Source: Timema cristinae
Lineage: Eukaryota; Arthropoda; Insecta; Phasmatodea; Timematidae
DNA: 64,000 nucleotides
NCBI GenBank assembly: GCA_039000515.1
Contig: JBCFYV010000012.1
Span: forward strand, 43,464,355 to 43,528,354
Direction of reading: 5' to 3'
Below are positions 21,547 through 31,917 of the stretch, piece after piece. A program made the position numbers and the translations under genes. Position 1 is the stretch's first letter, and the number at the start of each line of letters is the position of its first letter. The notes below the pieces were generated by a model, which was not told the origin of the DNA, searched no databases, and saw nothing but the letters and a program-made list of their open reading frames with translations.

Positions 21547-24500
21547 ATGGATGTTGAAAATAGCGGCCCACCGACAACCATCGCTGCCGCAACGCCTCAG
21601 CACAAGGGAGACGGTGTTCGAGCCCCTAGGCAGACGGAGTCCCCGCAACCCGTGGCGGGGACATCTTCGGCACCAAGTAGTGGCCCGGTAAACCAGGTAA
21701 GAGGAGCGTTGCCTCAAGGCGTCCCTCTCCGAATCGTCGAGGAGAGAATAAAGCAATTGAGGCGGTTTTTTTATGTAGGGCGTGAATTTATCATACAATT
21801 AGGGACGCCGGGGAGCGATCGTGACGCTCAAACCTGGCTCGAGGAGCAAATCAATGCTTTGCTTGGACGTCTCCAGGATCATGGAGTTAGCGCCGAGGAT
21901 CACGTAGGTCTACTATTGATCAACACAGACTCCTCGTCAAGACCCGTGTTCGTTTCCTTTAAGCGAGCAGATCAGCTTGACGCGCAGGCTGTGCTCTCTA
22001 ATGTAGAACGAGTGTTACAAAGCAATGCTTCATTCTTCACTTCATCCCCTCTGTATATCAAGTTACACAACTTTAAAGAGCCGCGCGGGAGGGGTAATCA
22101 TAAATGTGATAAACTCTCTCCCGCTAACACGTATAGCCGTAATAATAAAGGAATAATTACTATTCAAAATGGTGACACACTCTGCCTTGCCCGTGCATTG
22201 GCTGTCGCCAAAGCTATATGTGATGTTAAAAGAGAACCGGGATGCATGGACGTGAACACCTTTAAGCAGATCAAAAAGGGCCATAATATTCAAAAACTCA
22301 AAGCAGAGGAACTATGCCGTGATGCCCGTGTGAATCTTTTGAAAGGTGGTGGACTCACCGAACTGAAACAATTTCATACATACCTCACCGAATACAAAAT
22401 CACCGTGTTCAGGGAACGTCGGGGGAGACAGGTCCTATTTGAGGGGCCTACCCCTCCGAACATTCCTTTAAGGGCTACCCTGATTTGTATTTTAAAGAAG
22501 ACAAGCAAAACCATTTTGATGTTATAACATCTTTGACAGCCACGTTTAAGTGCGGGTACTTTTGCCGCGAATGCCGTGTGCCATTCAGTAATAAGAATGA
22601 GCACAAATGCGAATCCACGTGCAAAAGATGCTACGCTAAACCAGCCTGTAGCGGTGGTCAAACTGTGACCTGTAAAGATTGCGGGCGTTGGCTTACAAAC
22701 CAGCAGTGTTTTGATAACCATAAACGTCCCGGTTTTTGCAGAGGTCGCATGTCGGTCTGTGACGTCAAAAAGGTTTGCGAGGTATGCGGACAATTTTTCA
22801 GTTTGGAAGAGAAGAATTTTCACACAGGTGTTATGAGACTTTTTGTAGAGTATGCGAGACCCATAGCCCTTTTGGGCATTTCTGTTATATGAAGAAAGCC
22901 CCAGCCAAGCCGTCGCTGGAAAAGAGCAATTTCATTTTTATATTTTACGATTTTGAATGCAGACAAGAAACGCCTCTTCAAGGTGCGGTCAACACGTACT
23001 TGCACGAATCTAACTTTTGTCTCGTGCAGGCATGTTGCAAAGCTTAACTTCATATAGATGCAAATGACAATCATTGCACCGATTGCGGGGGCGATAGGAC
23101 TCGCATATTCAAGGGTGATGCAACAATGGCCCAGTTTTTCTGTTTTATAGAGCAAATTAAAGATTCAAAATTTAAAGACATCACCCTCTAGCCCATAATT
23201 CCAAGGACTATGACGGAAATTTCATTTTAAAATACATGATGGAGGTGAAAAAATGGACTCCAGAGCTCATCATGAATGGTGGGAAAATCATGTCCATGCG
23301 TTACGGCCCGCTCCATTTTATTGACTCGCTGAACTTTCTCCCCATGTCGTTGTTCAAGATGCCCAAAACGTTTGGCTAGGACGAGTCTTTGGCCAAGGGA
23401 CATTTCCCCCATTTTTTCAACAAAAAAGAAAACGCGCGGTATAGGGGTCCCTTGTCGCCAAAGGAGGACTACGGCATCTGCGAGATGTCAGTCGAGGGAA
23501 AGGAGTGCTTTGAAAAGTGGTATGACGCGTTGGTCAAAGAAAATTACTTCTTTGATTTTAACCGTGAGCTGGAACTGTATTGCGTGAAAGACGTAGAAAT
23601 CTTGCGGAAGGCCTGCCTAAAGTTTAGAGACATGCTCGTGGAGAAAGCAAAGGTGGATCCTTTCAGAGAGGCGTGTACTATCGCTGGAGCGGCCATGTTG
23701 GTTTACCACCGAAGCCATCTTAAGGAGAATACCATCGGAATTGTCCCTAACGGTGGCTACCGTGCGCGGACCAACAGTCGCACATCGCCGTACAATGGCT
23801 ATGCTGGGAGGCCCATCAACGCGGTGTCTCTATCCTTCATGCGGATAACGGCCGTGAGGAATACGTGTTAGGGCGAGGTGTAGATGGCTTTGTTAAAAAT
23901 GGAGATACCACCACCGTCTTCCAGTTCTGGGGCTGTTATTGGCACGGGTGTCCGCTCTGTTATCCGGAAAGGACCACCCCTATCAAAAACAGCCGCCACG
24001 AGACCATGGAGACGCGCTATGAAGCGACCATGGCCTGCGTGGAAAAGTTTAAGAACGCCGGCTACGTGGTCGTAGAGATGTGGGAGTGTACTTTTAACGC
24101 GATGAAACGCACAGACAAGGACTTGCAACGATTTGTACTCCGGCATGAGATGTATACCAAGGAGCCCCTCAGCCCCAGGGATGCATTCTTTGGCGGGCGT
24201 ACGAGTTGTATAAAACTCTTCCACGAAGCTGACCTTTCTTGTGGAGAGAAGATCAGGTTCTTGGATGTGAGTTCGTTGGACCCGTACGTTTGCAAGTACA
24301 AAAAATACCCCGTCGCCACCCCAAAATTCACTTGGAGCCAAACTGTCCCGCTATAGATCGAGTAGAAGGCATAGCCTAAGTTACAGTGACGCTCCGCGGG
24401 ATTTATTCTTGCCCGTATTGCCTACACGGATGCACGACAAATTGATATTCATCTTGTGCGGTAAATGTGAGGAGGAGAAAAACCAAGACGCGTGTCGTCA

Positions 24501-25578
24501 CAACGACAAAAAATATCGCTGGTTGACAGGCGTGTGGGTGATTGACGAGATCCGGAAATCCGTTGAGAAAGGCTACACCGTTGAAGCAGTGCACGAAGTG
24601 TGGGAGTACGATGTATCTGTTTACGACCGTCAGACACGTTCTGGCGGATTGTTTCACGGCTACATTGATACTTTTTTGAAAATTAAACAAGAAGCCAGCG
24701 GATGGTCAGAGTGGTGCACCTCACGAGAGGAAAAGTTAGCTTACATTCAAAATTTTGAAGAAAGGGAAGGGGTAAAACTCGATTTCGATTCTGTGTGTAA
24801 AAACCCCGGTCTCCGCACACTTGCTAAATTCTTTTTAAATTCGCTATGGGGAAAGTTCGGGCAAAGACCCGATTTACCACACGTAGCCGTTGTCAACGAC
24901 TATCAGGGCGTCCACAAATACCTGACGAATCCGTACATCACCGTGGACAGCGTCATAGATGTTAATGACGAGGTTATGTTCCTCAATTACAAGGGTGCGC
25001 GTGACGCGTTGCGCCCTAACCCAAACACGAGTGTAGCGGTGGCGTGCTACACGACTTCTATGGCTAGATTGCACTTATACGGCATCCTTGAACAATTGGG
25101 GACCGCGTTTTGTATCACGACACGGATAGCGTTCTGTTCACGGAACGTCCCGGCGATCAGAATCCACTGACCTGAGACTTCTTAGGTGACCTCACTGACG
25201 AATTTTAGGATTACGGGCCGGGAAGCTACATCGGCGCCTTTGTATCTGGCGGTCCCAAGAATTACGCGTACCGGGTTTGTTTCGGTGGCGATCCTGCCAA
25301 AACAAAAACGGTGTGCAAGTTCGCTGGATCACCATAAACTACGGCAACCGGAACGACGTTAATTTTGACGTTCTGAAAGCGATGGTCACCGAACAGGCCA
25401 CGGAACGGTACATACAGATACCGCACAAAATTATAAGAAAAGGTCTTGCGACTGTATGTACCGTTTCGTAGAGTAAGGTTTACCGGCCAGTGTACATCAA
25501 ACGCCGGATAATCGATGATTATAATACGTTGCCGTTTGGGAATCAGAGTCCTTGCAAACGCGCTCGCCACGATTAAAA
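21547..25578 (+). pseudogene. POLB: Protein-primed DNA polymerase B, broken
   Basis: The family copies the element from a protein primer at its ends. About 1,340 codons are spread over all three frames. The N-terminal 330 residues are Polinton-specific (start ATG at 21547, MDVENSGPP). A cysteine-rich zinc-binding stretch follows (about 22550-22800; CKRCYAKPAC, CKDCGRW). Exonuclease motifs: FYDFECR (about 22944), HNSKDYDGNF (about 23195), YCVKDVEIL (about 23579). FFGGRTS (about 24187) sits where these enzymes have YxGG. Polymerase motif A reads DVSSLDPYV (about 24264), with aspartate where the family has tyrosine. Motif B is FFLNSLWGKFGQ (about 24830) and motif C YHDTDSVLF (about 25106, outside the preceding open frame). 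Breaks occur near 22480, 22830, 23046, 23190, 23379, 23810, 24355 and 25110-25210. It ends in a basic tail (SPCKRARHD). Confidence 0.93.
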
Positions 25579-26133
25579 GGTGATTATTTAGACGGGCCGA
25601 ATAATCATCTTTTACTTTATTTCACTCTAGACAGTTCCACTGACATACCATTTTTCAAAGGTTTTGTTGTTTTTTTTTCATATTTTTTCTGCATGAAAAC
25701 AAGCATATTTTTTTATGCACCTGGGATACTTTTTTATATCTTTTTATTTGCCAGTGCAATCCTCCTTCTACATGATCTTTTTCTAGTCAATTATTTATTT
25801 GTATATATTTTTATTTTAAATCTAATAAATTGTTTGTATATATATTTATTTTCTTTCTAGTCAAATATGATAAACTGTATATATTTATTTTCTTTTAAAT
25901 TGAAACCAACTTTATTTAGTACCGAGGCCACTATTCCCCATATTGTAAATATTTACAGTATAATTTTAACTGTTTGTAAACAAAACCATTTATGTTTATA
26001 CTAATAATTATATATTGTAAATATTCACAGTATACTTTACACTGTGTATATACTTTTTTCATGACCAAATAAATATTGTAAAAATTGTTATGTTTGTGTT
26101 TTAGCGTCTATACCCCACAACTCTCTCCTATCC
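25579..26133. other. AT-rich gap with repeated TGTAAATATTTACA palindromes
   Basis: No gene is recognised; a 102-codon frame here is almost all Phe, Tyr, Leu and Ile and reflects T-richness. Two near-copies of TATTGTAAATATTTACAGTATA lie at about 25942 and 26015 (the second with one change). The core TGTAAATATTTACA is a perfect palindrome. These could be binding sites, or polyadenylation and termination elements for the polymerase gene. Confidence 0.4.
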
Positions 26134-26169
26134 TATAAATACAAGCTCATATAGCTTATAAGCTCAGTC
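26134..26169 (+). promoter_or_regulatory. Core promoter of the ATPase gene
   Basis: TATAAATA at 26134-26141 and TCAGTC at 26164-26169 stand 30-32 bases apart, the spacing and the initiator (TCAGT) usual for arthropod TATA promoters. The ATG follows at 26179. Confidence 0.65.
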
Positions 26170-26178
26170 TAAAACATT

Positions 26179-26825
26179 ATGGACAAGTTGAAACATCCAT
26201 TTTCGGCCATCATCAGCGGCCCTTCCCTTGCGGGAAGTCACACTTTGTAGCAGACTTTATCCGTCACTTGGACACAATGTGTGACGTTAAATTTGATAAA
26301 ATCACTTGGTATTATACTCTATGGCAACCGGGATTCGAACAAGATGGCTCAGACATATTCTGTAAGGGTTTACCGGAAATGGATGACATATGTAACGACT
26401 CTCCGCAGTTGATTATCCTGGATGACCTGATGCGAGAAGCCAACGAAGTGGTCGTCGATCTTTTCACCAAAGGATGCCACCATCAAAATATTAGCGTCAT
26501 GTACCTTACACAAAATATATTCCACCAGGGCAGGGGCCAAAGAGACATTTCTTTAAACGCACACTATATCGTGGTTTTTAAAAATCCCCGAGATAAGGTC
26601 AGATTAACACTTTGCACGCCAGGTATTTCCTGAAAACTCCCGTGTTTTACAAGAGGCTTACACCGATGCTACAAGTACTCCCCACGGCTATATCTTGTTA
26701 GATTTCAAACAAGGTACACCCGAATGGTTCAGATATAGAACCCGCACCAAATACGGGTGTTTCGTGTACCTACCACGCAAAAGTTATAAAAACACCGACA
26801 CTTCCCGATTACAAATCATTTCATA
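26179..26825 (+). pseudogene. ATP: FtsK/HerA-type genome-packaging ATPase, broken
   Basis: The family pumps DNA into the capsid. From ATG 26179 (MDKLKHPFSAIISGPS) the frame reaches the phosphate-binding Walker A loop and is lost there, near 26228-26240, through one missing base; a stop follows at 26248. Downstream, in a second frame, are CDVKFDKITWYY, the Walker B stretch PQLIILDDLM (about 26403-26432) and LTQNIFHQGRGQRDISLNAH (about 26508-26567), the sensor region conserved in Polinton and adenovirus-like ATPases. A second frame change near 26600 leads to a C-terminal part with QVFPENSRVLQEAYTDAT and GYLLLDF, ending at 26825. The full length of about 215 residues is normal for the family. 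The gene starts behind its own TATA box and ends just before the next gene. Confidence 0.9.
26784..26820 (+). promoter_or_regulatory. Core promoter of the 324-residue gene
   Basis: TATAAAAA begins at about 26784 inside the end of the ATPase gene; ATCATTTCATAACC leads to ATG 26829, 45 bases downstream of the TATA, the same spacing as for the ATPase gene. Confidence 0.55.
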
Positions 26826-26828
26826 ACC

Positions 26829-27803
26829 ATGAGTCCCAAAGTGTTGAAGCAGGCCCCTCTGCTTCGTGCGATGCATCGCATGAACCCCCACCAACGCGTT
26901 GCCTTGCTGAAAACGGCCGACAAGAAACTGATTGACGCCGTTTGCGAGTGTGCCTACAACACTTTAAAAGGGCGGGTGCCGCTGAAGAACGCACAGAAGA
27001 CAAAGTTACGTGCACACAAGCAGGTGTTGCGCAAGCTGGTCAAACGAGGAGAGTGCTGGAAGAAGAAGAGACAACTACTCGTTCAGAAAGGAGGAGTGTT
27101 CATACCGTTACTTTTAGCCCCATTAATCAGCGGTGTCCTCGGTTCCGTGTTCAACAAGTTGATGATGGAACACACGAAAAAGATGATACTGGTGTACCCG
27201 GAAACATTACACCATTACGAACAACACTACCAACAAGCGGCGTTGGCCAAAATTCTAGTGGTCTCCGAGCTGGACAAGGAGATGGAAAAAATCCTCGCTT
27301 CAAAACTCGAAGACAAGTCTAAATGGACTCTATACCAAAAAGTGCTGCAGCGCTATCTACACTTTAGTCAACACCCTCCACCGCCTGAAAATACCACCAC
27401 CACCACCACCCCTGAAGTATCTGTACTGCCCGTACTTAATAGTGTACCGGCACAGGCACGTAAAAAAGAAGAACTTTTATTAGAACATATTAAGTCCCGA
27501 GGCGGTATCTCTTGGGACTCAAATGGCGAAGTGAGTATTCACGATACGCCTCTCCGCGGATCCAATATCGTTGATATAATCAACGATCTGGTCAGAGCGA
27601 GAAGACACAGCGAACCGACGGGGTGGCGAGAGTTTCTCACGGCGCTGCAAAAAATAAACGTTCAGAAAGAATTTATTGTGAATCCGAAACGTTTGGTGCC
27701 CATTAGAGATCCGACGCCCGTACCACAACCACTTACGGCGTCGCAACGCCCAAAGAAGAAGAATAGGGTGGACGAAAACAAGTGGCTGCCGTTCAGAGCT
27801 TAA
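26829..27803 (+). CDS. Conserved Polinton protein of unknown function
   Basis: This frame of 324 residues is intact. The N-terminal 90 residues are basic and helical, with the pattern RVALLKTADKKLIDAVCECA and LKGRVPLKNAQKTKLRAHK. A hydrophobic segment follows at about residues 88-108 (GGVFIPLLLAPLISGVLGSV), which could cross or insert into a membrane. A proline and threonine-rich linker lies near residues 180-195 (PPPPENTTTTTTPE), and the C-terminus is basic (RPKKKNR). Similar proteins with the same N-terminal pattern and glycine-containing hydrophobic patch are common in animal Mavericks, usually unnamed. Its place between the ATPase and integrase suggests a virion or DNA-binding role, but that is inference. 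Its stop TAA shares a base with the integrase ATG (TAATG). Confidence 0.85.
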   Translation: MSPKVLKQAPLLRAMHRMNPHQRVALLKTADKKLIDAVCECAYNTLKGRVPLKNAQKTKLRAHKQVLRKLVKRGECWKKKRQLLVQKGGVFIPLLLAPLISGVLGSVFNKLMMEHTKKMILVYPETLHHYEQHYQQAALAKILVVSELDKEMEKILASKLEDKSKWTLYQKVLQRYLHFSQHPPPPENTTTTTTPEVSVLPVLNSVPAQARKKEELLLEHIKSRGGISWDSNGEVSIHDTPLRGSNIVDIINDLVRARRHSEPTGWREFLTALQKINVQKEFIVNPKRLVPIRDPTPVPQPLTASQRPKKKNRVDENKWLPFRA

Positions 27804-28848
27804 TGGACGACATCTACTACGACCCTTCTCATCTTGCTGGTTTGCGGGGCGGCGTCGTTCATAAAGGCGTCAAAGAAAGATCCCGCCAAAGTAAGAGAAT
27901 GGCTTTGTGCACAGGACACTTATACCCTACACAAACCTGTGCTAAAAATGTTTCCACGCAATCGGTATGTGGTGACAAACATTGACGATTTCTGGCAAGC
28001 CGATCTCAACGATATGCGAAGTCTCGCCAAATACAACGAAGGTGCCGTGTACTTGCTCACCGTCATCGACGTGTTTAGCAAGATGGCCTGGGTGAGGACG
28101 CTTCCGTCCAAGAGGGGGAGTGTGGTGAGAGACGCCTTTCAGGACATTTTCGAGCAAAGCGGCAGTAAACAACTAAGTTTACAGACGGACAAGGGGACAG
28201 AGTTCACGGCACGTGTAGTCCGGAAATATCTCAAGCAAGAAGGCGTGCATTACTACACCACTCATAATCCGGACGTGAAGGTGAGCGTCGTGGAACGATT
28301 CAACAGAACTCTGAAAGGGTGCATGAGGTGCTACTTTACCTGAAACAACACATATCGGTATGTGGACGTCCTCCAAGATTTCGTCGACGCTTACAATGGC
28401 GCAAAACATTCCAGTATCAAGATGGCGCCCGCCGACGTTTCAGAAACCAATGTGCTACAAGTAAGATAATCTGTACGGTAAGCGGCGTCCAAACCCCGAT
28501 AGCAGGCTAAAACTCAAAATCGGCGACACGGTGCGTATTAGCAAATCCAAAATGCTGTTTGAAAAGGGCTACGAGAGCAATTGGAGCGAAGAGATTTTCA
28601 AAGTCAGCAGTGTCGTGATGCGACAACCTGTCGTCTACAGACTAACCGATCTTGACGGCGAAGAGGTGGAGGGGACGTTTTACGAACCCGAATTGCAACG
28701 TATACGTCTCCCTGAATCTTTTAAAGTTGATAAAATACTACGTGTCAAGGGTAAAGGCGCCAGAAAGAAAGTATACGTTCAGTGGAAAGGTTACCCCACC
28801 ATGTTTAATTCCTGGATTCCCGCCAGTTACGTCAGCGCCATACCATGA
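27803..28848 (+). pseudogene. INT: Retrovirus-like integrase with C-terminal chromodomain, broken
   Basis: The enzyme inserts the element ends into host DNA. It starts at ATG 27803 (MDDIYYDPSHLAG) and changes frame near 27850. The catalytic core carries the DDE triad: D in WQADLNDM (about 28001), D in LQTDKGTEF (28188-28190) and E in VVERFNRTLK (28293-28295), with 34 residues between the last two. A stop at 28341 and frame changes to about 28510 interrupt the end of the core. The C-terminal part (28531-28848) is open and ends in a chromodomain (FKVDKILRVKGKG, VYVQWKGYP, SWIPASYV), which in this family may guide insertion to modified histones. Its stop overlaps the next start as ATGA at 28845-28848. 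Confidence 0.93.
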
Positions 28849-29612
28849 AGGACCAGTTTTACATCACTTTGCCGAGCAACAGCTATATGGGATATTTCCC
28901 GAAAAATACCCTCACGAATTTCACCACGCAACTTCCTTACCGTCTTACACTCGATGGGTGGAGGGATGTCGCTCTCGACGAATTTCAATATCCCTGTTCT
29001 TTCACCACCGTCCCAGAGGGCCAAATATTGTATGGTACAATTGGGTGTACGCTATCGGTGTGGAACAAATATTCAAGGATCATATCCCTGCTGGAAACTA
29101 CGGCACTATCCATGAATTGATCAACGCTCTAAAACGATGTAGAGGCTTTTCAAGGGGATTCTGGAGTTGTATTCAAGTACACAAACCCCAACAAAAAAGT
29201 TGAAGTTGTCTCTTCTTCAAAAAATATATAGCTGGTGACTCTATCAAACCAACTAAGTCTACAGCTCGGTTTCGATCCTAAGACTAATCTGATCAAAGTA
29301 CCAAAGTCTCCGTACGCCGCCAACATTCTACTAGGCCTGCCCTCGCAAATGTACATCTACACGGATATCGTCGAGCCTCAGCCCGTAGGTAACATCGTGG
29401 CACCGCTGTTACGCATTGTCGGTATCAACAACGTAAACTATCTCTACGGCATACATAAGACAGTTAGCTACGACCCGTTGCACTACATGCCGGTGCTTAA
29501 AAGGGAAATTGAAAGCCTGGAAATCAATATAAGAACAGACACGGGTGAAATTGTACCATTCGAATTTGGAAAAGTGTGCGTGAAACTTCATTTTCGACGA
29601 TGCTCAACATGA
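28845..29612 (+). pseudogene. Minor capsid (penton-type, single jelly roll) protein, broken
   Basis: In the family this forms the capsid vertices. The start DQFYITLPSNSYMGYFPKNT and the later LTNFTTQLPYRLTLDGWRDV are typical of Polinton penton proteins. A frame change after about 29035 and a shredded stretch (29060-29240) are followed by an open C-terminal half (29235-29612). That half has LSLQLGFDPKTNLIKVPKSP, GLPSQMYIYTDIVEPQPVG and FEFGKVCVKLHFR, also family hallmarks. The full length of about 255 residues is usual. Both ends overlap neighbours by ATGA, which suggests that the capsid genes sit on one transcript. The break means this copy makes no complete protein. Confidence 0.9.
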
Positions 29613-30019
29613 ACCGTCCCTACCAAAGATACTACATCAACCAGGCTGTAACAGGAATATCTTCGATCTACCACGGTGTTCCCTATCAAAGAGGGCATGG
29701 GATAGGAAGTTTTTTCAGTGGTCTTTTCAAAAGCGTCGTACCGTTGCTGAGAAGCGGCGCTAAGGCCATCGGAAAACAGGCGCTTCATACGGGTATCGAC
29801 GTGCTCTCCGACGTTGCCAATCAAGGGCGTCCTTTCAAAGAGGCCCTACGGCAACGTGTCGGCGAGGCTGGAACAAATAAACGCAAGGCTGAACAGAAGA
29901 TCAACACGCTGATGACCGGCTCAGGCTATAAAGGGCGTCGTAAGAAGCAACGACGTCATTCTAAGGTCGTCACCCGACGTAAAAAGGTCAAGAAAGAAAC
30001 TAAAGATATTTTCAGTTGA
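29609..30019 (+). CDS. Short basic amphipathic Polinton virion protein
   Basis: This frame of 136 residues is intact from ATG 29609 (MNRPYQRYYINQA), chosen because it overlaps the penton stop as ATGA; an in-frame ATG at 29600 and one at 29576 are alternatives. Residues about 28-60 are an amphipathic, glycine-bearing stretch (RGHGIGSFFSGLFKSVVPLL then RSGAKAIGKQALHTGIDVLS). The C-terminus is strongly basic (KGRRKKQRRHSK, TRRKKVKKETKD). Proteins of this build, between penton and major capsid, recur in animal Polintons. The amphipathic helix followed by a basic tail recalls adenovirus internal capsid proteins that touch membrane or DNA. That comparison is by build only. Confidence 0.85.
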   Translation: MNRPYQRYYINQAVTGISSIYHGVPYQRGHGIGSFFSGLFKSVVPLLRSGAKAIGKQALHTGIDVLSDVANQGRPFKEALRQRVGEAGTNKRKAEQKINTLMTGSGYKGRRKKQRRHSKVVTRRKKVKKETKDIFS

Positions 30020-30020
30020 G

Positions 30021-31335
30021 ATGTCGTTTCTACACCCCCAGTCCTGCGAGTGTGCCAGCAGTGAACTCGATCTCTTTTCCGTGCCACCCACTCAAACCAG
30101 TCTTGAAAGCGGGCAATGGCTCCAGTACAAACCTGTCTCTTCCCTCACCGATGATTCACCCATCGAATTTACCGTTACTAGACAAGGCGAGTTCTATATC
30201 GATCTTTCCCAGACTATGCTCTATCTCCGGGAGGCAATCATGAAACCCGATGGTGGTGCTTTCACAGAGGTGGATCAGATCGCCCCCGTCAACAATTGGC
30301 TGCATTCTCTATTCACACAGGTGGATGTGTTTTTAAACTAAAAACTAGTCTCACCGCCCAGCAACATGTATGCCTATAGGGCGTACATTGAGACGCTGCT
30401 CAATTACAACAGCGAAGCCAAAAGAACGCATTTGACTTGCGGTCTGTGGTTCGCAGACACCCCCGGAACCTTTGAGGAGGCTAACGCCAACAACAAGGGA
30501 TTTGAGGCCCGTCGCAGTCTCACCACAAAAAGTAAGACGGTGTATCTTTTGGGGTATCTACACGGTGACGTGTTTAACCAAGAGAAATACCTTTTGAACG
30601 GCACCGAACTCAGAGTAAGGTTGGTCAGTTCCAGAGACGGGTTTAGTCTTATGGCGGTGCCTGAACTCCCTCACTTTTAAGGTTCACATCGTCGAAGCCG
30701 GTCTTCTAGTGAGTCGTGTCAAAGTGGCACCTTCTATACTGTTGGCACACGCCAAAGCATTAAACGTCAGTCCCGCAAAGTATCCCATCACCCGTGTGGA
30801 AGTAAAAACACTCACTATTCCTACGGGCGTGCAAGGAAAATCGCTGGACAACGTATTCACCGGACAGTTACCCAAACGATGCATCGTGGGATTTGTGTCG
30901 AACGCAGCGTTCAACGGAGATGCCACCAAGAACCCGTTACACTTTCAAACCTACGGCATGAACCATTTCTCGCTGTAAGTGGACGGGAAACAAGTACCGT
31001 CGAAACCGTTACAGCCCGATTTTTCAAACGGTTCCTATGTCATGTTCTACCACACGCTGTTTTCTGGAACGGGTATCCATTTCATGAACGAGGGTAGTGA
31101 CATCACACGAGAAGCCTTCCCCAAGGGATATCATCTCATGGCTTTCGATCTCTACCTAATCTGTCGGCCCACATGACATCGCATTGGAATTTTACGAGAC
31201 AAGGTTCTCTGAGCATCGAAGTGAGCTTCACCCAGGCTCTCGTCGAAACCGTCAACTGTATCGTGTACGGGGAGTTTGCCAACATCATCACCATCGACAA
31301 GGACAGAAACGTCGTGACCTATTATGGAAGTTAAT
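30021..31335 (+). pseudogene. MCP: Major capsid protein (double jelly roll), broken
   Basis: In the family this builds the icosahedral shell. It starts one base after the preceding stop (ATG 30021). Similar to animal proteins annotated as F54H12.2-like, it shows NWLHSLFTQVDVFLN, MYAYRAYIETLLNYNSEAK, GYLHGDVFNQEKYLLNG and, downstream, LPKRCIVGFVSNAAFNGDAT. Breaks seen: a TAA at 30339-30341; a frame change near 30655-30680; a TAA at 30976-30978; and a frame change near 31150-31165. The reading frame ends at 31333-31335, about 437 codons, a normal length. Its 3' half is present again, differently damaged, at 52882-53473, so most stops are private to one copy. Four separate breaks rule out function here. 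Confidence 0.95.
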
Positions 31336-31341
31336 ATAAAC
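31336..31341 (+). promoter_or_regulatory. TATA box of the 131-residue gene
   Basis: TATAAA directly follows the capsid stop and lies 39 bases before ATG 31375. Copy B keeps it as GATATAAGC at the same place (about 53472). Confidence 0.5.
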
Positions 31342-31374
31342 GGCTTCCCGACCCTTACCTCCATCATTTAAGCC

Positions 31375-31917
31375 ATGGACGTCATTGTGGATTTCCAGAG
31401 CTTCATCGACGACAACAACGAGTTTATCGTCAAGGAACTGAGTGTTTTATCTTTATGCGGCACATTACTTAAACATTGGGTGTTAAAACCTCCATACGCT
31501 ATCGAAGAACTTTCCACCGATGCCAGAAAGAAAGCCGACTATATAATCAACAATCTGCATGGTATCACCTGGGATAGCAGTGATGTGGATTACAGCCTAC
31601 TCGAATCTCTCATCTCCCGTGCCACAGCACGTGCAGAAACCGTCTACGTCAAGGGGGTGGAAAAGAAAAAGTTTCTAGTCAAATACACGTCTACACCCAT
31701 CGTAGATCTGTACGACAGAGGTTGTTCGTCATTGAAAACACTTAAATTGGGGCGCAACATGTGCATGTAAAGTAGTTCTGTATGGAATTTCTGCTCTGCC
31801 TCTATCGTCTGGGGACTTAGAGACTGGATGATTGAGGATGGACACGCACACCATAAGACGTGCGCTGAAAACAAGTCCGTGGTTCCGTTCTCTATTGTCG
31901 GGTGTTTTCCCTGCTGA
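31375..31917 (+). CDS. Polinton small protein of unknown function, with interrupted C-terminus
   Basis: The frame opens at ATG 31375 (MDVIVDFQSFIDDNNEFIVK) and reads 131 residues to TAA at 31768-31770. Conserved-looking blocks are HWVLKPPYAIEELS, LHGITWDSSDVDY and AETVYVKGVEKKKFL. Proteins with this VDFQxF-KELxVL-HW-KPPY-HGIxW-YVKGxEK pattern are frequent in insect and other animal Polintons; their function is not known to me, and an RNase H-like fold is only a guess. After the stop the same frame stays open to 31917 with a cysteine and histidine-rich segment (VWNFCS, DGHAHHKTC). Copy B has a sense codon at the corresponding point, so the stop looks secondary and the tail genuine. The tail overlaps the protease start in another frame. 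Confidence 0.75.

Noticed and set aside
22374..22823. 149-codon minus-strand frame opposite the polymerase gene
   Set aside because: It mirrors the cysteine-rich part of polymerase B, whose motifs are unmistakable on the plus strand.
23868..24341. 157-codon minus-strand frame
   Set aside because: Antisense shadow of the polymerase region holding FFGGRTS and motif A.
25552..25860. 102-codon frame of Phe/Tyr/Leu/Ile resembling a membrane protein
   Set aside because: T-rich intergenic DNA after the polymerase gene; no start context, and composition alone explains the hydrophobicity.
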